DNA of 64,000 nucleotides, taken from NCBI GenBank assembly GCA_001953215.1, contig CP019169.1, positions 3,100,001-3,164,000 of the forward strand, read 5' to 3'. Position numbers and translations under genes: made by a program. This DNA comes from Betaproteobacteria bacterium GR16-43 (GTDB lineage: Bacteria; Pseudomonadota; Gammaproteobacteria; Burkholderiales; Usitatibacteraceae). Of this stretch, positions 47,626 through 58,532 are shown piece after piece. Below the pieces are notes generated by a model. The model was not told the origin of the DNA. It made no database searches and worked only from the letters and a program-made list of their open reading frames with translations. Position 1 is the first letter of the stretch; each line of letters starts with the position of its first letter.

Positions 47626-47670
47626 GGGTGGATTTCAGGCGGGTAAGCGGGCGATTTTAGCTGACCTCGA

Positions 47671-47679
47671 TGCTATAAT
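47671..47679 (+). promoter_or_regulatory. Extended -10 promoter (TGCTATAAT) of surE
   Basis: TGC-TATAAT is an extended -10 element; no good -35 is present, as often with extended promoters. Transcription would begin near 47686, about 6 nt before the surE ATG at 47692. No Shine-Dalgarno sequence precedes that ATG (the leader is cttcacaaaaa), so the mRNA is probably leaderless or nearly so. Confidence 0.6.
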
Positions 47680-47691
47680 TCTTCACAAAAA

Positions 47692-48438
47692 ATGCGCATC
47701 CTCCTCTCGAACGACGACGGTTACTTCTCCCCCGGTCTCGCTGCCCTCGCCAAGGGCCTCGCCCCGCTGGGCGAAATCACCGTGGTGGCCCCCGAACGGG
47801 ACCGCAGCGGCGCCTCGAACTCCCTCACGCTCGACCGCCCGCTCACGCTGCGGCGCGCGCCCAACGATTTCTGGTACGTGAGCGGCACGCCCACCGACTG
47901 CGTGCACATGGCCGTCACCGGCATGCTCGATTTCGAACCCGATTTCGTCGTCTCCGGCATCAACCTCGGCTCGAACATGGGCGACGACACGCTCTACTCG
48001 GGCACGGTCGCCGCCGCGACCGAAGGCTACCTGCTGGGCATTCCTTCCGTGGCCGTCTCGCTCGTGGGCAACGAGCTCTCGCACTTCGAGACGGCGGCCC
48101 GCGTCGCGCGCACGATCGTCGAGCGGCTCGCGAAAGCGCCCTTCGGAGCCCCGATCCTCCTCAACGTGAATGTGCCTGACGTCCCTTACGAAGCGCTGAA
48201 GGGCATCGAGGTCACGCGCCTGGGCCGCCGCCACAAGGCCCAGCCCGTCGTGCGCGGCAAGAACCCGAGGGGCGAGACGGTCTACTGGGTCGGCCCCGCG
48301 GGCGCGGCGCGCGAAGCCGGTCCGGGCACCGATTTCCACGCTCTCGAGAACGGGTCGGTCTCCGTCACGCCCCTGCAAGTCGACCTCACGCACCTCGCGC
48401 AGGTCCAGCAGGTCAAGGACTGGATCGAGAAGCCATGA
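47692..48438 (+). CDS. surE: 5'/3'-nucleotidase SurE
   Basis: 248 residues. The N-terminal '[15 protein letters not shown]' holds the metal-binding Asp pair, '[16 protein letters not shown]' follows, and '[20 protein letters not shown]' is the family's second block. It dephosphorylates nucleoside 5'- and 3'-monophosphates in stress survival. It is the first gene of the conserved surE-pcm-nlpD group and overlaps pcm by 4 nt. Confidence 0.96.
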   Translation: MRILLSNDDGYFSPGLAALAKGLAPLGEITVVAPERDRSGASNSLTLDRPLTLRRAPNDFWYVSGTPTDCVHMAVTGMLDFEPDFVVSGINLGSNMGDDTLYSGTVAAATEGYLLGIPSVAVSLVGNELSHFETAARVARTIVERLAKAPFGAPILLNVNVPDVPYEALKGIEVTRLGRRHKAQPVVRGKNPRGETVYWVGPAGAAREAGPGTDFHALENGSVSVTPLQVDLTHLAQVQQVKDWIEKP

Positions 48439-49091
48439 CGGGCGTGGCCGGCATCGGCATGACCTCGGACCGCACCCGCCAGCGGATGGTGGAGCTCCTG
48501 CGGCGCGAAGGCATCACCGACGAACGCGTGCTGGCCGCGATGCAGGAGATCCCCCGCCATGCCTTCGTGGAGGAGGGCATCGCCTCGCGCGCCTACGAGG
48601 ACACGCCGCTGCCGATCGGCCACGGCCAGACCATCTCCAGCCCCTACATCGTGGCGCTGATGACGCAGCTCCTGCTCGAGCACGGCCCGATGGGCAAGGT
48701 GCTCGAGGTCGGCACCGGTTGCGGCTACCAGACGGCCGTGCTCGCCAAGCTGGTAAAGGAGGTCTACACGCTGGAGCGCATCGCGCCGCTGATGGACAAG
48801 GCGCGGCGGCACCTGCGCGACCTGCGCTTCTACAACGTTCGCTTCAAGCACGCCGACGGCCATGCGGGCTATGCCGATGGCGCTCCGTACGACGGCATCC
48901 TCTCGGCCGCGTCGGCGAGCCACGTGCCGCCCGCGTTGAAGGAACAGCTCGCCGTGGGCGGGCGCCTGGTGCTGCCGGTCGGCACCGGGGACCAGTGGCT
49001 CTACGTGATCGACCGAACCGAAAAAGGATTCACCGAGCAGAAGCGCGAGGCGGTACGCTTCGTTCCGCTGCTCCCGGGACTCGCCCCATGA
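48435..49091 (+). CDS. pcm: Protein-L-isoaspartate O-methyltransferase
   Basis: 218 residues. SAM motif '[16 protein letters not shown]' and the substrate block '[17 protein letters not shown]' are diagnostic. It methylates isoaspartyl residues in aged proteins to start their repair. Start ATG overlaps the surE stop; its own stop overlaps the nlpD start. Confidence 0.96.
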   Translation: MTGVAGIGMTSDRTRQRMVELLRREGITDERVLAAMQEIPRHAFVEEGIASRAYEDTPLPIGHGQTISSPYIVALMTQLLLEHGPMGKVLEVGTGCGYQTAVLAKLVKEVYTLERIAPLMDKARRHLRDLRFYNVRFKHADGHAGYADGAPYDGILSAASASHVPPALKEQLAVGGRLVLPVGTGDQWLYVIDRTEKGFTEQKREAVRFVPLLPGLAP

Positions 49092-50062
49092 TGACCTCCA
49101 GGAATCTCCTCATCGCCTTGCTCGCGGTCGTCCTCGCGGGCTGCGCCGCGCGCAACCCCGCGCCCGTCGTCGAGCGCGCGCCCCCGGCGCCGCCGCCGCC
49201 GGTCGAGGCGCCGCCCCCCGTTGTCGAGGCGCCCGCGCCCAAGCCCGTGCCCACGCACACCGTGAAGCGGGGCGAGACCCTCGTCGGCATCGCGCTGCAG
49301 TACGGGCTCGATTACCGCGAGCTGGCTGCGTGGAACAACATCACCAACGTGAACGTGATCAGCGTGGGCCAGGTGCTGGCTCTCGGTGCTCCCGCGGGCT
49401 CCGTCCCCACGGCTACGCCGATCGGCACGACGCCGCTCGCAACGGGCGGCTCCCCGATCGAGGCGCGCCCCCTCGCCAACACCGAAACGATGAAGGTCGA
49501 GCCGCGCGGCCAGAAGGTCCCGTTCTCGGAGAAGGCGCTGGCGCAGATGTCGTCACCCGAAAGCGGCGGGCCGCCCGTTTCCGCGCCGCCCGTGGCCCCG
49601 CCCGGGCCCGTCGCCGCCGCGCCCGCGATCGCGCCGCCCGTCACCGCGCCTCCCGGTCCCGTCGCGGCGCCGGAGCCCGTGAAGCCGGGCACGGACAACG
49701 AAGACGTCGACTGGATGTGGCCCGTGAAGGGCAAGGCCCTGGCGCCTTTCTCCGAGGCGTCGAAGGGCGTGGACATTCCCGGGAAGAAAGGCGCCCCGGT
49801 GCAGTCGGCGGCGAGCGGCCGCGTCATCTATGCCGGCGAGCTGCGGGGCTACGGGCGCCTGGTGATCATCAAGCACAACAGCACCTGGGTCACCGCCTAC
49901 GCGCACAACGAAAAGCTCCTGGTCAAGGAACAACAGGACGTGAAGAAGGGCCAGAAGATCGCGGAGATGGGCTCCACCGATACGGACCAGGTGAAGCTCC
50001 ACTTCGAAGTCCGCCGCAACGGCAAGCCCGTCGATCCCGCGAAGCTGCTGCCGGCGCCCTGA
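49088..50062 (+). CDS. nlpD: NlpD-type LysM/M23 lipoprotein
   Basis: 324 residues from ATG 49088. 'VVLAGCAAR' is the lipobox (Cys19). A Pro-rich stretch (about 23-50) leads to a LysM domain (about 52-96, 'HTVKRGETLVGIALQYG'), then a Pro/Ala/Gly-rich linker and a C-terminal M23/LytM domain (about 225-320). In that domain the first zinc ligand of active M23 peptidases is replaced ('SKGVDIPGKKG'), while 'AYAHNEKL' and 'LHFEVR' remain. This loss matches NlpD-like regulators that activate cell-wall amidases instead of cutting peptidoglycan. rpoS, which often follows nlpD, is not next here. Confidence 0.92.
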   Translation: MMTSRNLLIALLAVVLAGCAARNPAPVVERAPPAPPPPVEAPPPVVEAPAPKPVPTHTVKRGETLVGIALQYGLDYRELAAWNNITNVNVISVGQVLALGAPAGSVPTATPIGTTPLATGGSPIEARPLANTETMKVEPRGQKVPFSEKALAQMSSPESGGPPVSAPPVAPPGPVAAAPAIAPPVTAPPGPVAAPEPVKPGTDNEDVDWMWPVKGKALAPFSEASKGVDIPGKKGAPVQSAASGRVIYAGELRGYGRLVIIKHNSTWVTAYAHNEKLLVKEQQDVKKGQKIAEMGSTDTDQVKLHFEVRRNGKPVDPAKLLPAP

Positions 50063-50064
50063 GC

Positions 50065-51473
<1,409 letters not shown>

Positions 51474-51474
<1 letters not shown>

Positions 51475-53462
51475 CAGGCCGCCTTGAACGCGCGCACGCG
51501 GCGGCGCAATTCGCGGATCTCGTTCGCCGTGGCTCCCGATCCGTAGCGCGCGTCGATGTAGCGGCGCGTGATCTCGGAGGCGTCGGGCTCCAGTTCGGGC
51601 CGCGCTTTCGTGACGCGGGCGAGGTAGTCGAGCGGCCCCTCGTTCGGCGCTCGCACGAGTCCCGCGGCGGCGAGCTTGGCGCAGAAGCGTTTCCACGCGA
51701 CCAGCGACGGTTCACCGCGGCGCGGCCGGTCGCGCACCAGCAACCCGAGGGAAATCGCGCCACCGATGAGGAAGGTGAGCCCGATCAGCCAGAGCGCCAT
51801 CGTGCGCCAGTCGATGTTCAGCCCGAGCCCGAGCTGCGTGAGGAACTGGCGCTGGCGCTCGACGTTGTACCCGACCACCCATTGCTCCCAGCTGCTGTTC
51901 GCGAATTGCCACGCGTAGCGCAGGCGCGAGAGGACTCCGAACTTGTCGGCGGCGATGAGCGAGTTCATCGCGCCGATCGGGCCCAGGGCCGCGTTCACGC
52001 CACCCTCGACGCGCAGCGGGGAGACGGCCGCCGTGGGATCGGTGCGCACCCAGCCCCGGTTCTCGATCCACACCTCGGTCCAGGCGTGCGCGTCGGCCTG
52101 GCGCACGATCAGCTCGTTGTTGAGCGGGTTGATGTCGCCGCCCTGGTAGCCGGTCACCACGCGGGCGGGGATGCCGGCCGCGCGCATCAGCAGCGCGAAG
52201 CTGCCCGCGTAGTGCTCGCAGAAGCCGCGCTTCGTCTCGAAGAGGAATTCGTCGTAGGGGTCGCGCTCGCCCAGCATCGGCGGCTCGAGCGTGTAGGTGA
52301 ACTCCCGGTTGTAGAACTGGAACGCGCGGTTCACGATCGCCGTCGCGTTGCCGCCCAGCTCGTCGCGCCATTGGCGGCCCAGGGCGATGGCGCGCGGGTT
52401 GCGGTCCTCGTCGAGCGAGAGCGCGAAGCGGCGCAGGATGCCGGCCAGCTTCTCGCCGTACTGGTAGTCCAGGTAGGAAGTGAGCTCGTAGCGCACGGTC
52501 TGGTCCACCGGGCGAACGGAGCGCAATTGCAGGTCGTCCCGTGCGGAGGAGCCCGGCGGGGCGGTCGCGGGAACGTCGAGCGCGAAGAGCCAATGCTTGC
52601 CGTGCGGCTCGAGGGTGACCGCGTACCGGACCGGCTTCTCGGCCTTCGAGTACTCCAGCGTGGCGGCCCGCGAGAACTCCGAGGCCTTCCACGTGCGCCC
52701 ATCGAAGTTCCACATCACCGGCCCGCGCCAGTAGAGCGTCTGGTAGGGCGGGATCCTGTCCTCGAACCGCACGCGGAAGGCGATGCCTTCGGACTGGATC
52801 AGTTGCGAGATGTTGCCCGGCGTCATCGAGTCCGAGAGGCCGGTGACGCCCGCTCGCGCATCCTGCGGAAGGGCCCAGAGCGGTCCCTGGATGCGCGGGA
52901 AGAGCATGAAGAACACGGCCATCAGGGGCAGCGCCTGCAGCAAGAGCAGGCCCGCGGGCACGAGGCGCTCGCGCATCGTGGGCGTACGGCCCACGCGGTG
53001 GAACCCCACCAGCGTGGCCACGAAGAACCACACGGAGAAGAGCAGGTAGATGCCGAGCGGGATCGATTGCGAGTACAGGAAGTTCGTGAGCACCAGGAAG
53101 AAGCCCAGGTAGATCGACAGCACCACCTCGCGCTGGGTGCGCATCTCGAGCAGCTTCATCGAGGCCATCACGATCAGCAGCGTCACGCCCGCGTCGCGGC
53201 CGATCACGAACGTCCGGTACGAATAGAGCGTGGCCACGGTGACGCCGACCGTGAGCAGCTTGATGATCCAGTGCGACGGGAAGCGCTGCGCGGCCCAGGC
53301 GATCCAGGCGCGCCACGCGAGCATGGTCGCGCAGAAGATCGTGGCCCAGGCGGGCGTGCGTTCCAGGTGCGGGGCGACCACGAACGCCATCGAGGCCAGC
53401 AGCCAGAAGACGTTGCGCACATCCAGCGACGGGCCGCCGTAGGGGAGGGAGGCGGCGCTCAT
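51474..53462 (-). CDS. TgpA-type membrane transglutaminase-like protein
   Basis: 662 residues from ATG 53462, overlapping the DUF58 stop. Several transmembrane helices fill the first ~190 residues, one more lies near 550-575. The periplasmic core has the Cys-His-Asp triad of transglutaminase-like enzymes: 'RGFCEHYAGSFALLMRAAG', 'ADAHAWTEVWI', 'GWVRTDPTAAV'. Related proteins (TgpA in Pseudomonas) occur with MoxR and DUF58 proteins, exactly as here. Likely periplasmic protein cross-linking or cleavage; substrate unknown. Confidence 0.88.
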
Positions 53463-54418
53463 TGCGGTTTCGGATCCCCGAAGAGCGCGAGGGCCTCGAG
53501 GCAGCGTGCGCGATGGGCCTCGCCGCGGCCCTGGGGCAGCGTCATGCCCGGAATGCGCAGTCCGTAGCCCTGGCCCAGTCGCTCGGCTTCCATCACCCAG
53601 TGCGTGAGCGCCGAGAGCCGCGCCTCGGGGTCGGCGCCGCGCGCATCGTTCCAGTCGAGCCACAACTCGCTGGAGGCGGTGGCGTTGAACTCCTTGCTGA
53701 GCAGGCCCTGCTCGCGCGCGAGGGCCTTCCACGCGATCTGCCGCGGCGGATCGCCCGCATGGTAGGGCCGCAGCATGTTGAACTCGTCGTCGCCCGGGAT
53801 CGGGATGCCTTCCTCGCTTTCGTTGCGCGAGTGCGTGGGCGGCGGGCCCGCCGCGGTGTCGGGCCGGGGATAGACGATGACGGTGAGGCCGAAATCGAAA
53901 TACGACCACGCATGGAAGAGGCCCACGGGATAGCGCGTGAAGATTTCCATGCGGCCGCACGCCAGGCGGCCCCGGCGCGGGGCCGGGACGGGCATCGAGA
54001 GCATGGTGACGTTGGACGCATCGATGTCGGCGAAGACCGGCTCTTCCCCGCGGCGGCGCACCGCGACGGCGAAGCGCGTGCGCGAAGGCGTCTCCACCGT
54101 GACGCCGAAGTGGGCCGCTTCTCCCGCGAACACGGGCGGGCAGGGTCCGGGCCGCAGGCGCAGGTGCGCGAGGTTGCGCCACGTGTGCAGCATCGCGACG
54201 CTGCCCATCGCCGCCAGCAGGAACGTGAGCAGGAAGCCGAGCGAGAGCGTGTAGTTGATCGAGGCCATCAGCAGCAGGAGCAGCGTGAAGGCGAAGTAGT
54301 AGCCCTGCCGCGTGGGCAGGATGAAGATCCGGCGCTGCGAGAGCGTGACCGGCGGCGCCTCGGGGACGGTGGCGCGGAAGATCCAGTCGGAAACGGATTG
54401 GCGGAAATTGGCAAACAT
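53459..54418 (-). CDS. DUF58-domain membrane protein
   Basis: 319 residues from ATG 54418 (MFANFRQS). Two adjacent transmembrane helices (about 40-80) follow 'LPTRQGYYFAFTLLLL'. The DUF58 signature 'LRPYHAGDPPRQIAWKALAR' is present. DUF58 proteins form conserved units with MoxR ATPases, where MoxR may act as a chaperone for their maturation. Function otherwise unknown. Gene order moxR-DUF58-tgpA is widely conserved in proteobacteria. Confidence 0.88.
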   Translation of the reverse strand: MFANFRQSVSDWIFRATVPEAPPVTLSQRRIFILPTRQGYYFAFTLLLLLMASINYTLSLGFLLTFLLAAMGSVAMLHTWRNLAHLRLRPGPCPPVFAGEAAHFGVTVETPSRTRFAVAVRRRGEEPVFADIDASNVTMLSMPVPAPRRGRLACGRMEIFTRYPVGLFHAWSYFDFGLTVIVYPRPDTAAGPPPTHSRNESEEGIPIPGDDEFNMLRPYHAGDPPRQIAWKALAREQGLLSKEFNATASSELWLDWNDARGADPEARLSALTHWVMEAERLGQGYGLRIPGMTLPQGRGEAHRARCLEALALFGDPKPQ

Positions 54419-54432
54419 TGCGTTGGTTTGCA

Positions 54433-54452
54433 CCCTCTCCCTTGGGAGAGGG
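54433..54452. repeat. CCCTCTCCC/GGGAGAGGG hairpin between moxR and DUF58 genes
   Basis: CCCTCTCCC-tt-GGGAGAGGG, 9-bp arms, followed by a second partial copy ('GGGGAGAGGG', 54455-54464). Same family as the gcvT-gcvH hairpin at 38972. It lies in the 67-bp gap between two co-directional genes. Confidence 0.6.
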
Positions 54453-54485
54453 CCGGGGAGAGGGTTGTGAGCGCGCGCGGGCGCG

Positions 54486-55424
54486 CTAAGGGATCGCGAC
54501 GTTGCCCAGCAAATCCTTCGCCGCCTCGAATCCGCCCTTGGCCGCATCGGCGCTGCCATGCACGCGGTGGCTCACGACGGAAGGCAGGATCGCCTGCACG
54601 TCCTCGGGCAGGACCTGCCGGCGGCCCTTCATCATCGCCCACGCCTGTGCAGCCCGGAGCACCGCGAGGCCCGCGCGCGGCGAGAGGCCCTGCGCGTAGC
54701 GCGGCGAATGGCGCGTGTGGTTGATCAGCGCCTGGACGTAGTCCAGCAGCGCCTCCGAAACCTGCATCATCGGCACGGCCTTCTGCAGTTCCAGCAATTG
54801 CGCGGTGGTCATCGCCGGCTTCAGGTGCGCGATCATGTCGCGGCGCTCTTCACCCATGAGCAATGCGCGCTCGGCCTTGGCGTCCGGGTAGCCCAGGTTG
54901 ATGCGCATGAGGAAGCGGTCGAGTTGCGATTCCGGCAGCGGGAACGTGCCCACCTGGTGCAGCGGGTTCTGCGTGGCGATGACGAAGAAGGGCTCGGGCA
55001 GGGGCCGCGTTTCCCCCTCGGCCGTGACCTGGTGCTCCTCCATCGCCTCCAGCAGGGCGCTCTGGGCCTTCGGGCTCGCGCGGTTGATCTCGTCGGCCAG
55101 GATGATCTGCGCGAAGATCGGGCCCGGGTGGAAGCGGAAGGTGGAGCTGTCGCGATCGAAAATCGACACGCCGATCACATCCGCCGGGAGGATGTCGGAC
55201 GTAAATTGGATGCGCTGGTAGTCCAGGCCCAGGAGCCGGGCCAGGGCGTGCGACAGGGTGGTCTTGCCGACCCCGGGGACGTCCTCGATCAGCAGGTGGC
55301 CCCGCGCCAGGATGCAGGCCATGGCGAGGCGGATCTGGCCTTCCTTGCCGAGGATCACCTGCCCGGCCTGGGCGATGACTTCCTCGATGGGACTGGCGAG
55401 CGGCTTACGGGCGTCGAGCAACAT
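54486..55424 (-). CDS. MoxR-family AAA+ ATPase
   Basis: 312 residues. Walker A is 'EDVPGVGKTTLSHALA', Walker B 'ILADEINRASPKAQSALLEAM', and sensor-1-type 'VIATQNPLHQVGTFPLPESQLDRF' is present as separate family blocks. MoxR AAA+ ATPases remodel or activate partner proteins. Here it begins an operon with DUF58 and transglutaminase genes, the common set. An 82-bp gap separates it from the divergent secreted-protein gene at 55507. Confidence 0.93.
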   Translation of the reverse strand: MLLDARKPLASPIEEVIAQAGQVILGKEGQIRLAMACILARGHLLIEDVPGVGKTTLSHALARLLGLDYQRIQFTSDILPADVIGVSIFDRDSSTFRFHPGPIFAQIILADEINRASPKAQSALLEAMEEHQVTAEGETRPLPEPFFVIATQNPLHQVGTFPLPESQLDRFLMRINLGYPDAKAERALLMGEERRDMIAHLKPAMTTAQLLELQKAVPMMQVSEALLDYVQALINHTRHSPRYAQGLSPRAGLAVLRAAQAWAMMKGRRQVLPEDVQAILPSVVSHRVHGSADAAKGGFEAAKDLLGNVAIP

Positions 55425-55506
55425 GTTGGATTATTTGGGAAACCTGTAGGCGTGATACGCGGTCAGACGTTACGTGGATTATAGTTGCAGACAGGAGAAA
55501 GCCCCG

Positions 55507-56004
55507 ATGATGACGTTTCGCCCCTTCCTCGCCGCCGCGCTGTTTGCCCTGGCCCTTCCCGCGGCTGCCCAGGCCGTTCCCAACGCGAACTACAGCGACA
55601 TGTGGTGGAACGCCAATGAATCCGGCTGGGGCCTGAGCATCATGCAGCACGCCAACAACAAGGTCTTCGTGGTCATGTACACGTACGACCCGCGGCTGCC
55701 CGATACCACCACTGCGGACGGATCCGACTTCAAGCCCCTTTGGATCTTCCTGTCCGACAGCACCTGGGTCACGCCCACGCAGTTCACGGGCCGCGTCTAC
55801 GTGGCCGACGGCATTCCGTTCTTCCAGACGGGCTCCAATACGACGATCAATGACGTGGGCACGTTCACCTTCACGTTCAGCGATTTCAGCAACGCGACGT
55901 TCCAGTACAACATCGCCCCCCAGGGCGGACTCGCGGCGAATGCGCCGGCGTTCGGTCTGCCCGCATTCAACGGCGTGAAGGCCATCACGCGCCAGCCGTA
56001 CTGA
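55507..56004 (+). CDS. Small secreted protein of unknown function
   Basis: 165 residues from ATG 55507 (55510 also possible) with AGGAGA at 55493-55498. Signal peptide about 1-23 ending 'AAAQAV'. The mature start 'NYSDMWWNANESGWGLSIMQ' is a motif seen at the beginning of many small secreted proteobacterial proteins; the rest is predicted beta strand with two aromatic-rich turns. No catalytic residues are evident. It could be a carbohydrate- or surface-binding sandwich. The HDAC-like gene begins 10 nt later, so both may share a transcript. A weak -10 candidate TATAGT lies at 55480. Confidence 0.78.
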   Translation: MMTFRPFLAAALFALALPAAAQAVPNANYSDMWWNANESGWGLSIMQHANNKVFVVMYTYDPRLPDTTTADGSDFKPLWIFLSDSTWVTPTQFTGRVYVADGIPFFQTGSNTTINDVGTFTFTFSDFSNATFQYNIAPQGGLAANAPAFGLPAFNGVKAITRQPY

Positions 56005-56014
56005 CGCGCGGTCC

Positions 56015-56938
56015 ATGGCGGTCGCGCTGCTGTCGCATCCGGATTGCGTCCTGCATGAGATGGGCCCGCACCACCCGGAATCGCCGGAGCGCCTGCGCGC
56101 CGTGCTGGCCGCCATCGAGGCGGCCGGACTTTCCCCGAAGCTGAAGATCGAGCGGGCACCGCCCGCCACGCGCGAGCAACTGTTGCGCGTGCACCACCCG
56201 GACCACGTCGACCTCATCTTCGATTCCGCGCCCGAGTCGTCCTATGCGTTCCTGGACCCGGACACCTCGATGAACCCGAAGTCGCTCTCGGCCGCGCTGC
56301 ACGCCGCGGGCGCCGTCGTGCGCGCCACCGACCTCGTGATGTCCGGCGAGGCGAGCAGCGCCTTCTGTGCCGTGCGCCCGCCGGGCCACCACGCAACGCC
56401 CGAACGCCCGATGGGGTTTTGCATCTTCAACAACGTGGCCATCGGCGCGGCCCACGCCCTCGAGGCGCACGGGCTCGAGCGTGTGGCCGTGCTGGATTTC
56501 GACGTCCACCACGGCAACGGAACCGAGGATGCGTTCCACGAAGATCCGCGCGTGATGCTCTGCTCCACGTTCCAGCATCCCTACTATCCGTACTGCGGAT
56601 CGGACTCGGGCAATGCCCACATCATCAACGTGCCGCTCCCGGCCATGACGGACGGGGCGGGGTTCCGCGATGCGGTCGAGAGCGTGTGGCTCCCCGCGCT
56701 CGATCGCTACAAGCCGCAGCTCGTCTTCGTCTCCGCGGGCTTCGATGCGCATCGCGAAGACCCGCTCGCCTACCTCAATCTCGAGGACGAGGACTACCGC
56801 TGGGTCACCGAGCGGCTGCTCGAGGTGGCCAAGCAGCACGCGAAGGGCCGCGTGGTCTCGACCCTCGAAGGCGGCTACGACACCGTCACGCTGGGCCGCT
56901 GCGTGGTCGAGCACCTGGAGGTTCTCGTCGCCGCGTGA
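56015..56938 (+). CDS. Histone deacetylase-family (class II-like) deacetylase
   Basis: 307 residues. Zinc and charge-relay motifs are intact: 'HHPESPERL', 'RPPGHHA' (His pair), 'VLDFDVHHGNGTED' (Asp and His zinc ligands) and 'SAGFDAHREDPL' (Asp ligand). The family includes acetoin-utilisation-like proteins, acetylpolyamine amidohydrolases and protein deacetylases. It probably removes acetyl groups from a lysine or polyamine in the cytoplasm; which one is not clear from sequence. Confidence 0.92.
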   Translation: MAVALLSHPDCVLHEMGPHHPESPERLRAVLAAIEAAGLSPKLKIERAPPATREQLLRVHHPDHVDLIFDSAPESSYAFLDPDTSMNPKSLSAALHAAGAVVRATDLVMSGEASSAFCAVRPPGHHATPERPMGFCIFNNVAIGAAHALEAHGLERVAVLDFDVHHGNGTEDAFHEDPRVMLCSTFQHPYYPYCGSDSGNAHIINVPLPAMTDGAGFRDAVESVWLPALDRYKPQLVFVSAGFDAHREDPLAYLNLEDEDYRWVTERLLEVAKQHAKGRVVSTLEGGYDTVTLGRCVVEHLEVLVAA

Positions 56939-56954
56939 GGTAGGAAAGTCAAAG

Positions 56955-57096
56955 GCGATTGAACCGCAGAGGCCCCGGAGACCCCGGAGGAAAGCCAAAC
57001 CGAAAGTATCGGGCAGACCCCGGTTCTCCAGGGTGCCGCAAGAATCCCAGTTCTGTTTTTCCTCCGGGGTCTCCGGGGCCTCTGCGGTTCAATCGC
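56955..57096. repeat. Long perfect inverted repeat (39-bp arms) overlapping the DUF167 gene end
   Basis: 56955-56993 and 57058-57096 are exact reverse complements over 39 nt, separated by 64 nt. The arm contains 'ACCGCAGAGGCCCCGGAGA', a form of the CGCAGAGG repeat seen between genes in several proteobacteria. The right arm encodes the last residues and stop of the DUF167 gene (K-S-D-stop). In RNA it would make a very stable hairpin between two convergent genes and may act as a terminator for both. The 150-bp gap has no gene of its own. Confidence 0.8.
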
Positions 57097-57373
57097 TTTT
57101 GATTTTTCGAGGCGAGGGCACGTCCCCAACGATCAGAGCGTGAGGATCGAAGTCGGATCCCCGAACTTCCACCCTCTTCTCCCGCGATTTCTCCCCCGAA
57201 AGCAGCGTCACGTTCCGCACGGAAACGCCGAATCGCAGGGCGATGTACGCGAGCAGGGCCGCATTGGCTTTGCCTTCCACGGGCGGTGCGGCCAGCCGGA
57301 TCTTGAGCGCGTCACCATGAAGACCTGAAACCTCCGTCCGCTTCGCGCCGGGCTGGACGTGCAGGCGCAACAC
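57089..57373 (-). CDS. DUF167/YggU-family protein
   Basis: 94 residues from GTG 57373. 'LHVQPGAKRTEVSGLHGDALKI' and 'APPVEGKANAALLAYIA' are the family's hallmarks. Family function is unknown. Upstream in-frame sequence (about 57403-57374, A-W-H-S-R-A-P-D-G-A) still resembles the usual N-terminal strand but offers no ATG, GTG or TTG before GTG 57373, so either the N-terminus is shortened or an unusual start is used. The C-terminal residues and stop lie in an inverted-repeat arm. It starts 41 nt downstream of the unknown protein's stop. Confidence 0.85.
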   Translation of the reverse strand: MLRLHVQPGAKRTEVSGLHGDALKIRLAAPPVEGKANAALLAYIALRFGVSVRNVTLLSGEKSREKRVEVRGSDFDPHALIVGDVPSPRKIKSD

Positions 57374-57413
57374 GACGGCCCCATCGGGCGCGCGCGAGTG
57401 CCAGGCGGTGCTG

Positions 57414-58484
57414 CTAGCTTCGGGCGACGGCGGTGGACTTCGGAAGCAGGCCGATCAGCGACCAGTTCCGAGTCGAGATGGCATCGTGGATGATGCCGCG
57501 GTAACGCATGGCCTGGACGTACGCCCAGGGCGAGGCGAGGAAGTTCTGGTACAGGTCTTCGTACGACTCCGCGCTGCAGTAACCCGCGTAGGCGCAGGCG
57601 TTGAGCGACTCGCGATTGACCGCGAGGCAATCGGGGCCGAAGTCGCAGGCCACGAGCGAGAACGCACCGAGGAAGGCGGACGGCTCGGGCACTTCGCCGG
57701 CCGGCCCGATGCGGATCTGCTGCGAGAACGACGAGGAGGCGAGGTACTGCCCGACGATCAGCATGGCTTCCGGATCGTGCGTCTCCAGCAGGCCGATGAG
57801 GCGCGAGAGGTCCGTGGCTTCCATGCGCGTGGTGCCGCCCGATTCGGAGATCGGCTTGGAGCCGCCGGAGTGCTTGTTCAGGTCGGCCACGAGGAGGCGG
57901 GCTTGCGCGCGGGCGTCGCCCTGCTGGGCGGCGGCGGCGTAGAGGTCCTCGATTTCCTTGGGCGAGATCTTCGCGTTCTGGAAGCGGGCGCAGCGCTGCG
58001 TGTTGTCGCTGGCCTCGAAGGCCGCGATGCGCTTGGCGTTCATCGTGTCGCCCGCGGGCAGGTTCGCCAGGAAAAGGCGGCGCTGCTTGGCGGCGTAGGC
58101 GACGAGGTCCTCGTTCATCGAAGCGACGAACTGGCACTCCTCGAGCGTCTTGGCGAGGTGGTAGCGCTCATCGCCGTTCAGGTCGCCGCGACGGGCGTTC
58201 AGCGCGTCGGCGTAGGCCTTGAGGTCGCGGGCGGCGCGGAATTCCAGGGAGGCATCCGAGGGGCGGACCGTCTGGATGCGCTGCGGGGCCGGGAAGGCGG
58301 CCGTGACGCGCGGCTCCGGCGTGACAGGCATGACGCCTGAATCGTGGCGCGCTTTCGCCCCGGAAGAGGGCGTACGGGAGGCTTTGTCTTCGCTCGTGAA
58401 AGACGCGAAGCCCGCGTACTGGGTGGCGACCAGGACGCCCCAGGCGACGAGAGAAGCCAGGCCGATGGCCTTCAGGCGGTTCAT
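57414..58484 (-). CDS. Hypothetical membrane-anchored protein
   Basis: 356 residues with a single N-terminal hydrophobic helix (about 6-25) and no lipobox, so anchored or exported. Residues 30-90 are low complexity and Pro/Ser-rich. The remainder is helical with a Sel1/TPR-like 'LYAAAAQQGDARAQARLLV' near 180-200 and several conserved-looking cysteines ('ACDFGPDCLAV', 'NACAYAGYCSAESYEDLY'). This resembles proteobacterial unknown proteins with helical repeats; no function can be assigned. Transcribed alone or with the DUF167 gene. Confidence 0.72.
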   Translation of the reverse strand: MNRLKAIGLASLVAWGVLVATQYAGFASFTSEDKASRTPSSGAKARHDSGVMPVTPEPRVTAAFPAPQRIQTVRPSDASLEFRAARDLKAYADALNARRGDLNGDERYHLAKTLEECQFVASMNEDLVAYAAKQRRLFLANLPAGDTMNAKRIAAFEASDNTQRCARFQNAKISPKEIEDLYAAAAQQGDARAQARLLVADLNKHSGGSKPISESGGTTRMEATDLSRLIGLLETHDPEAMLIVGQYLASSSFSQQIRIGPAGEVPEPSAFLGAFSLVACDFGPDCLAVNRESLNACAYAGYCSAESYEDLYQNFLASPWAYVQAMRYRGIIHDAISTRNWSLIGLLPKSTAVARS

Positions 58485-58532
58485 AGACAGGGAGTTTCGA
58501 CGGAAAAACCCGTTTCGTCAATGGTTTGAGTA

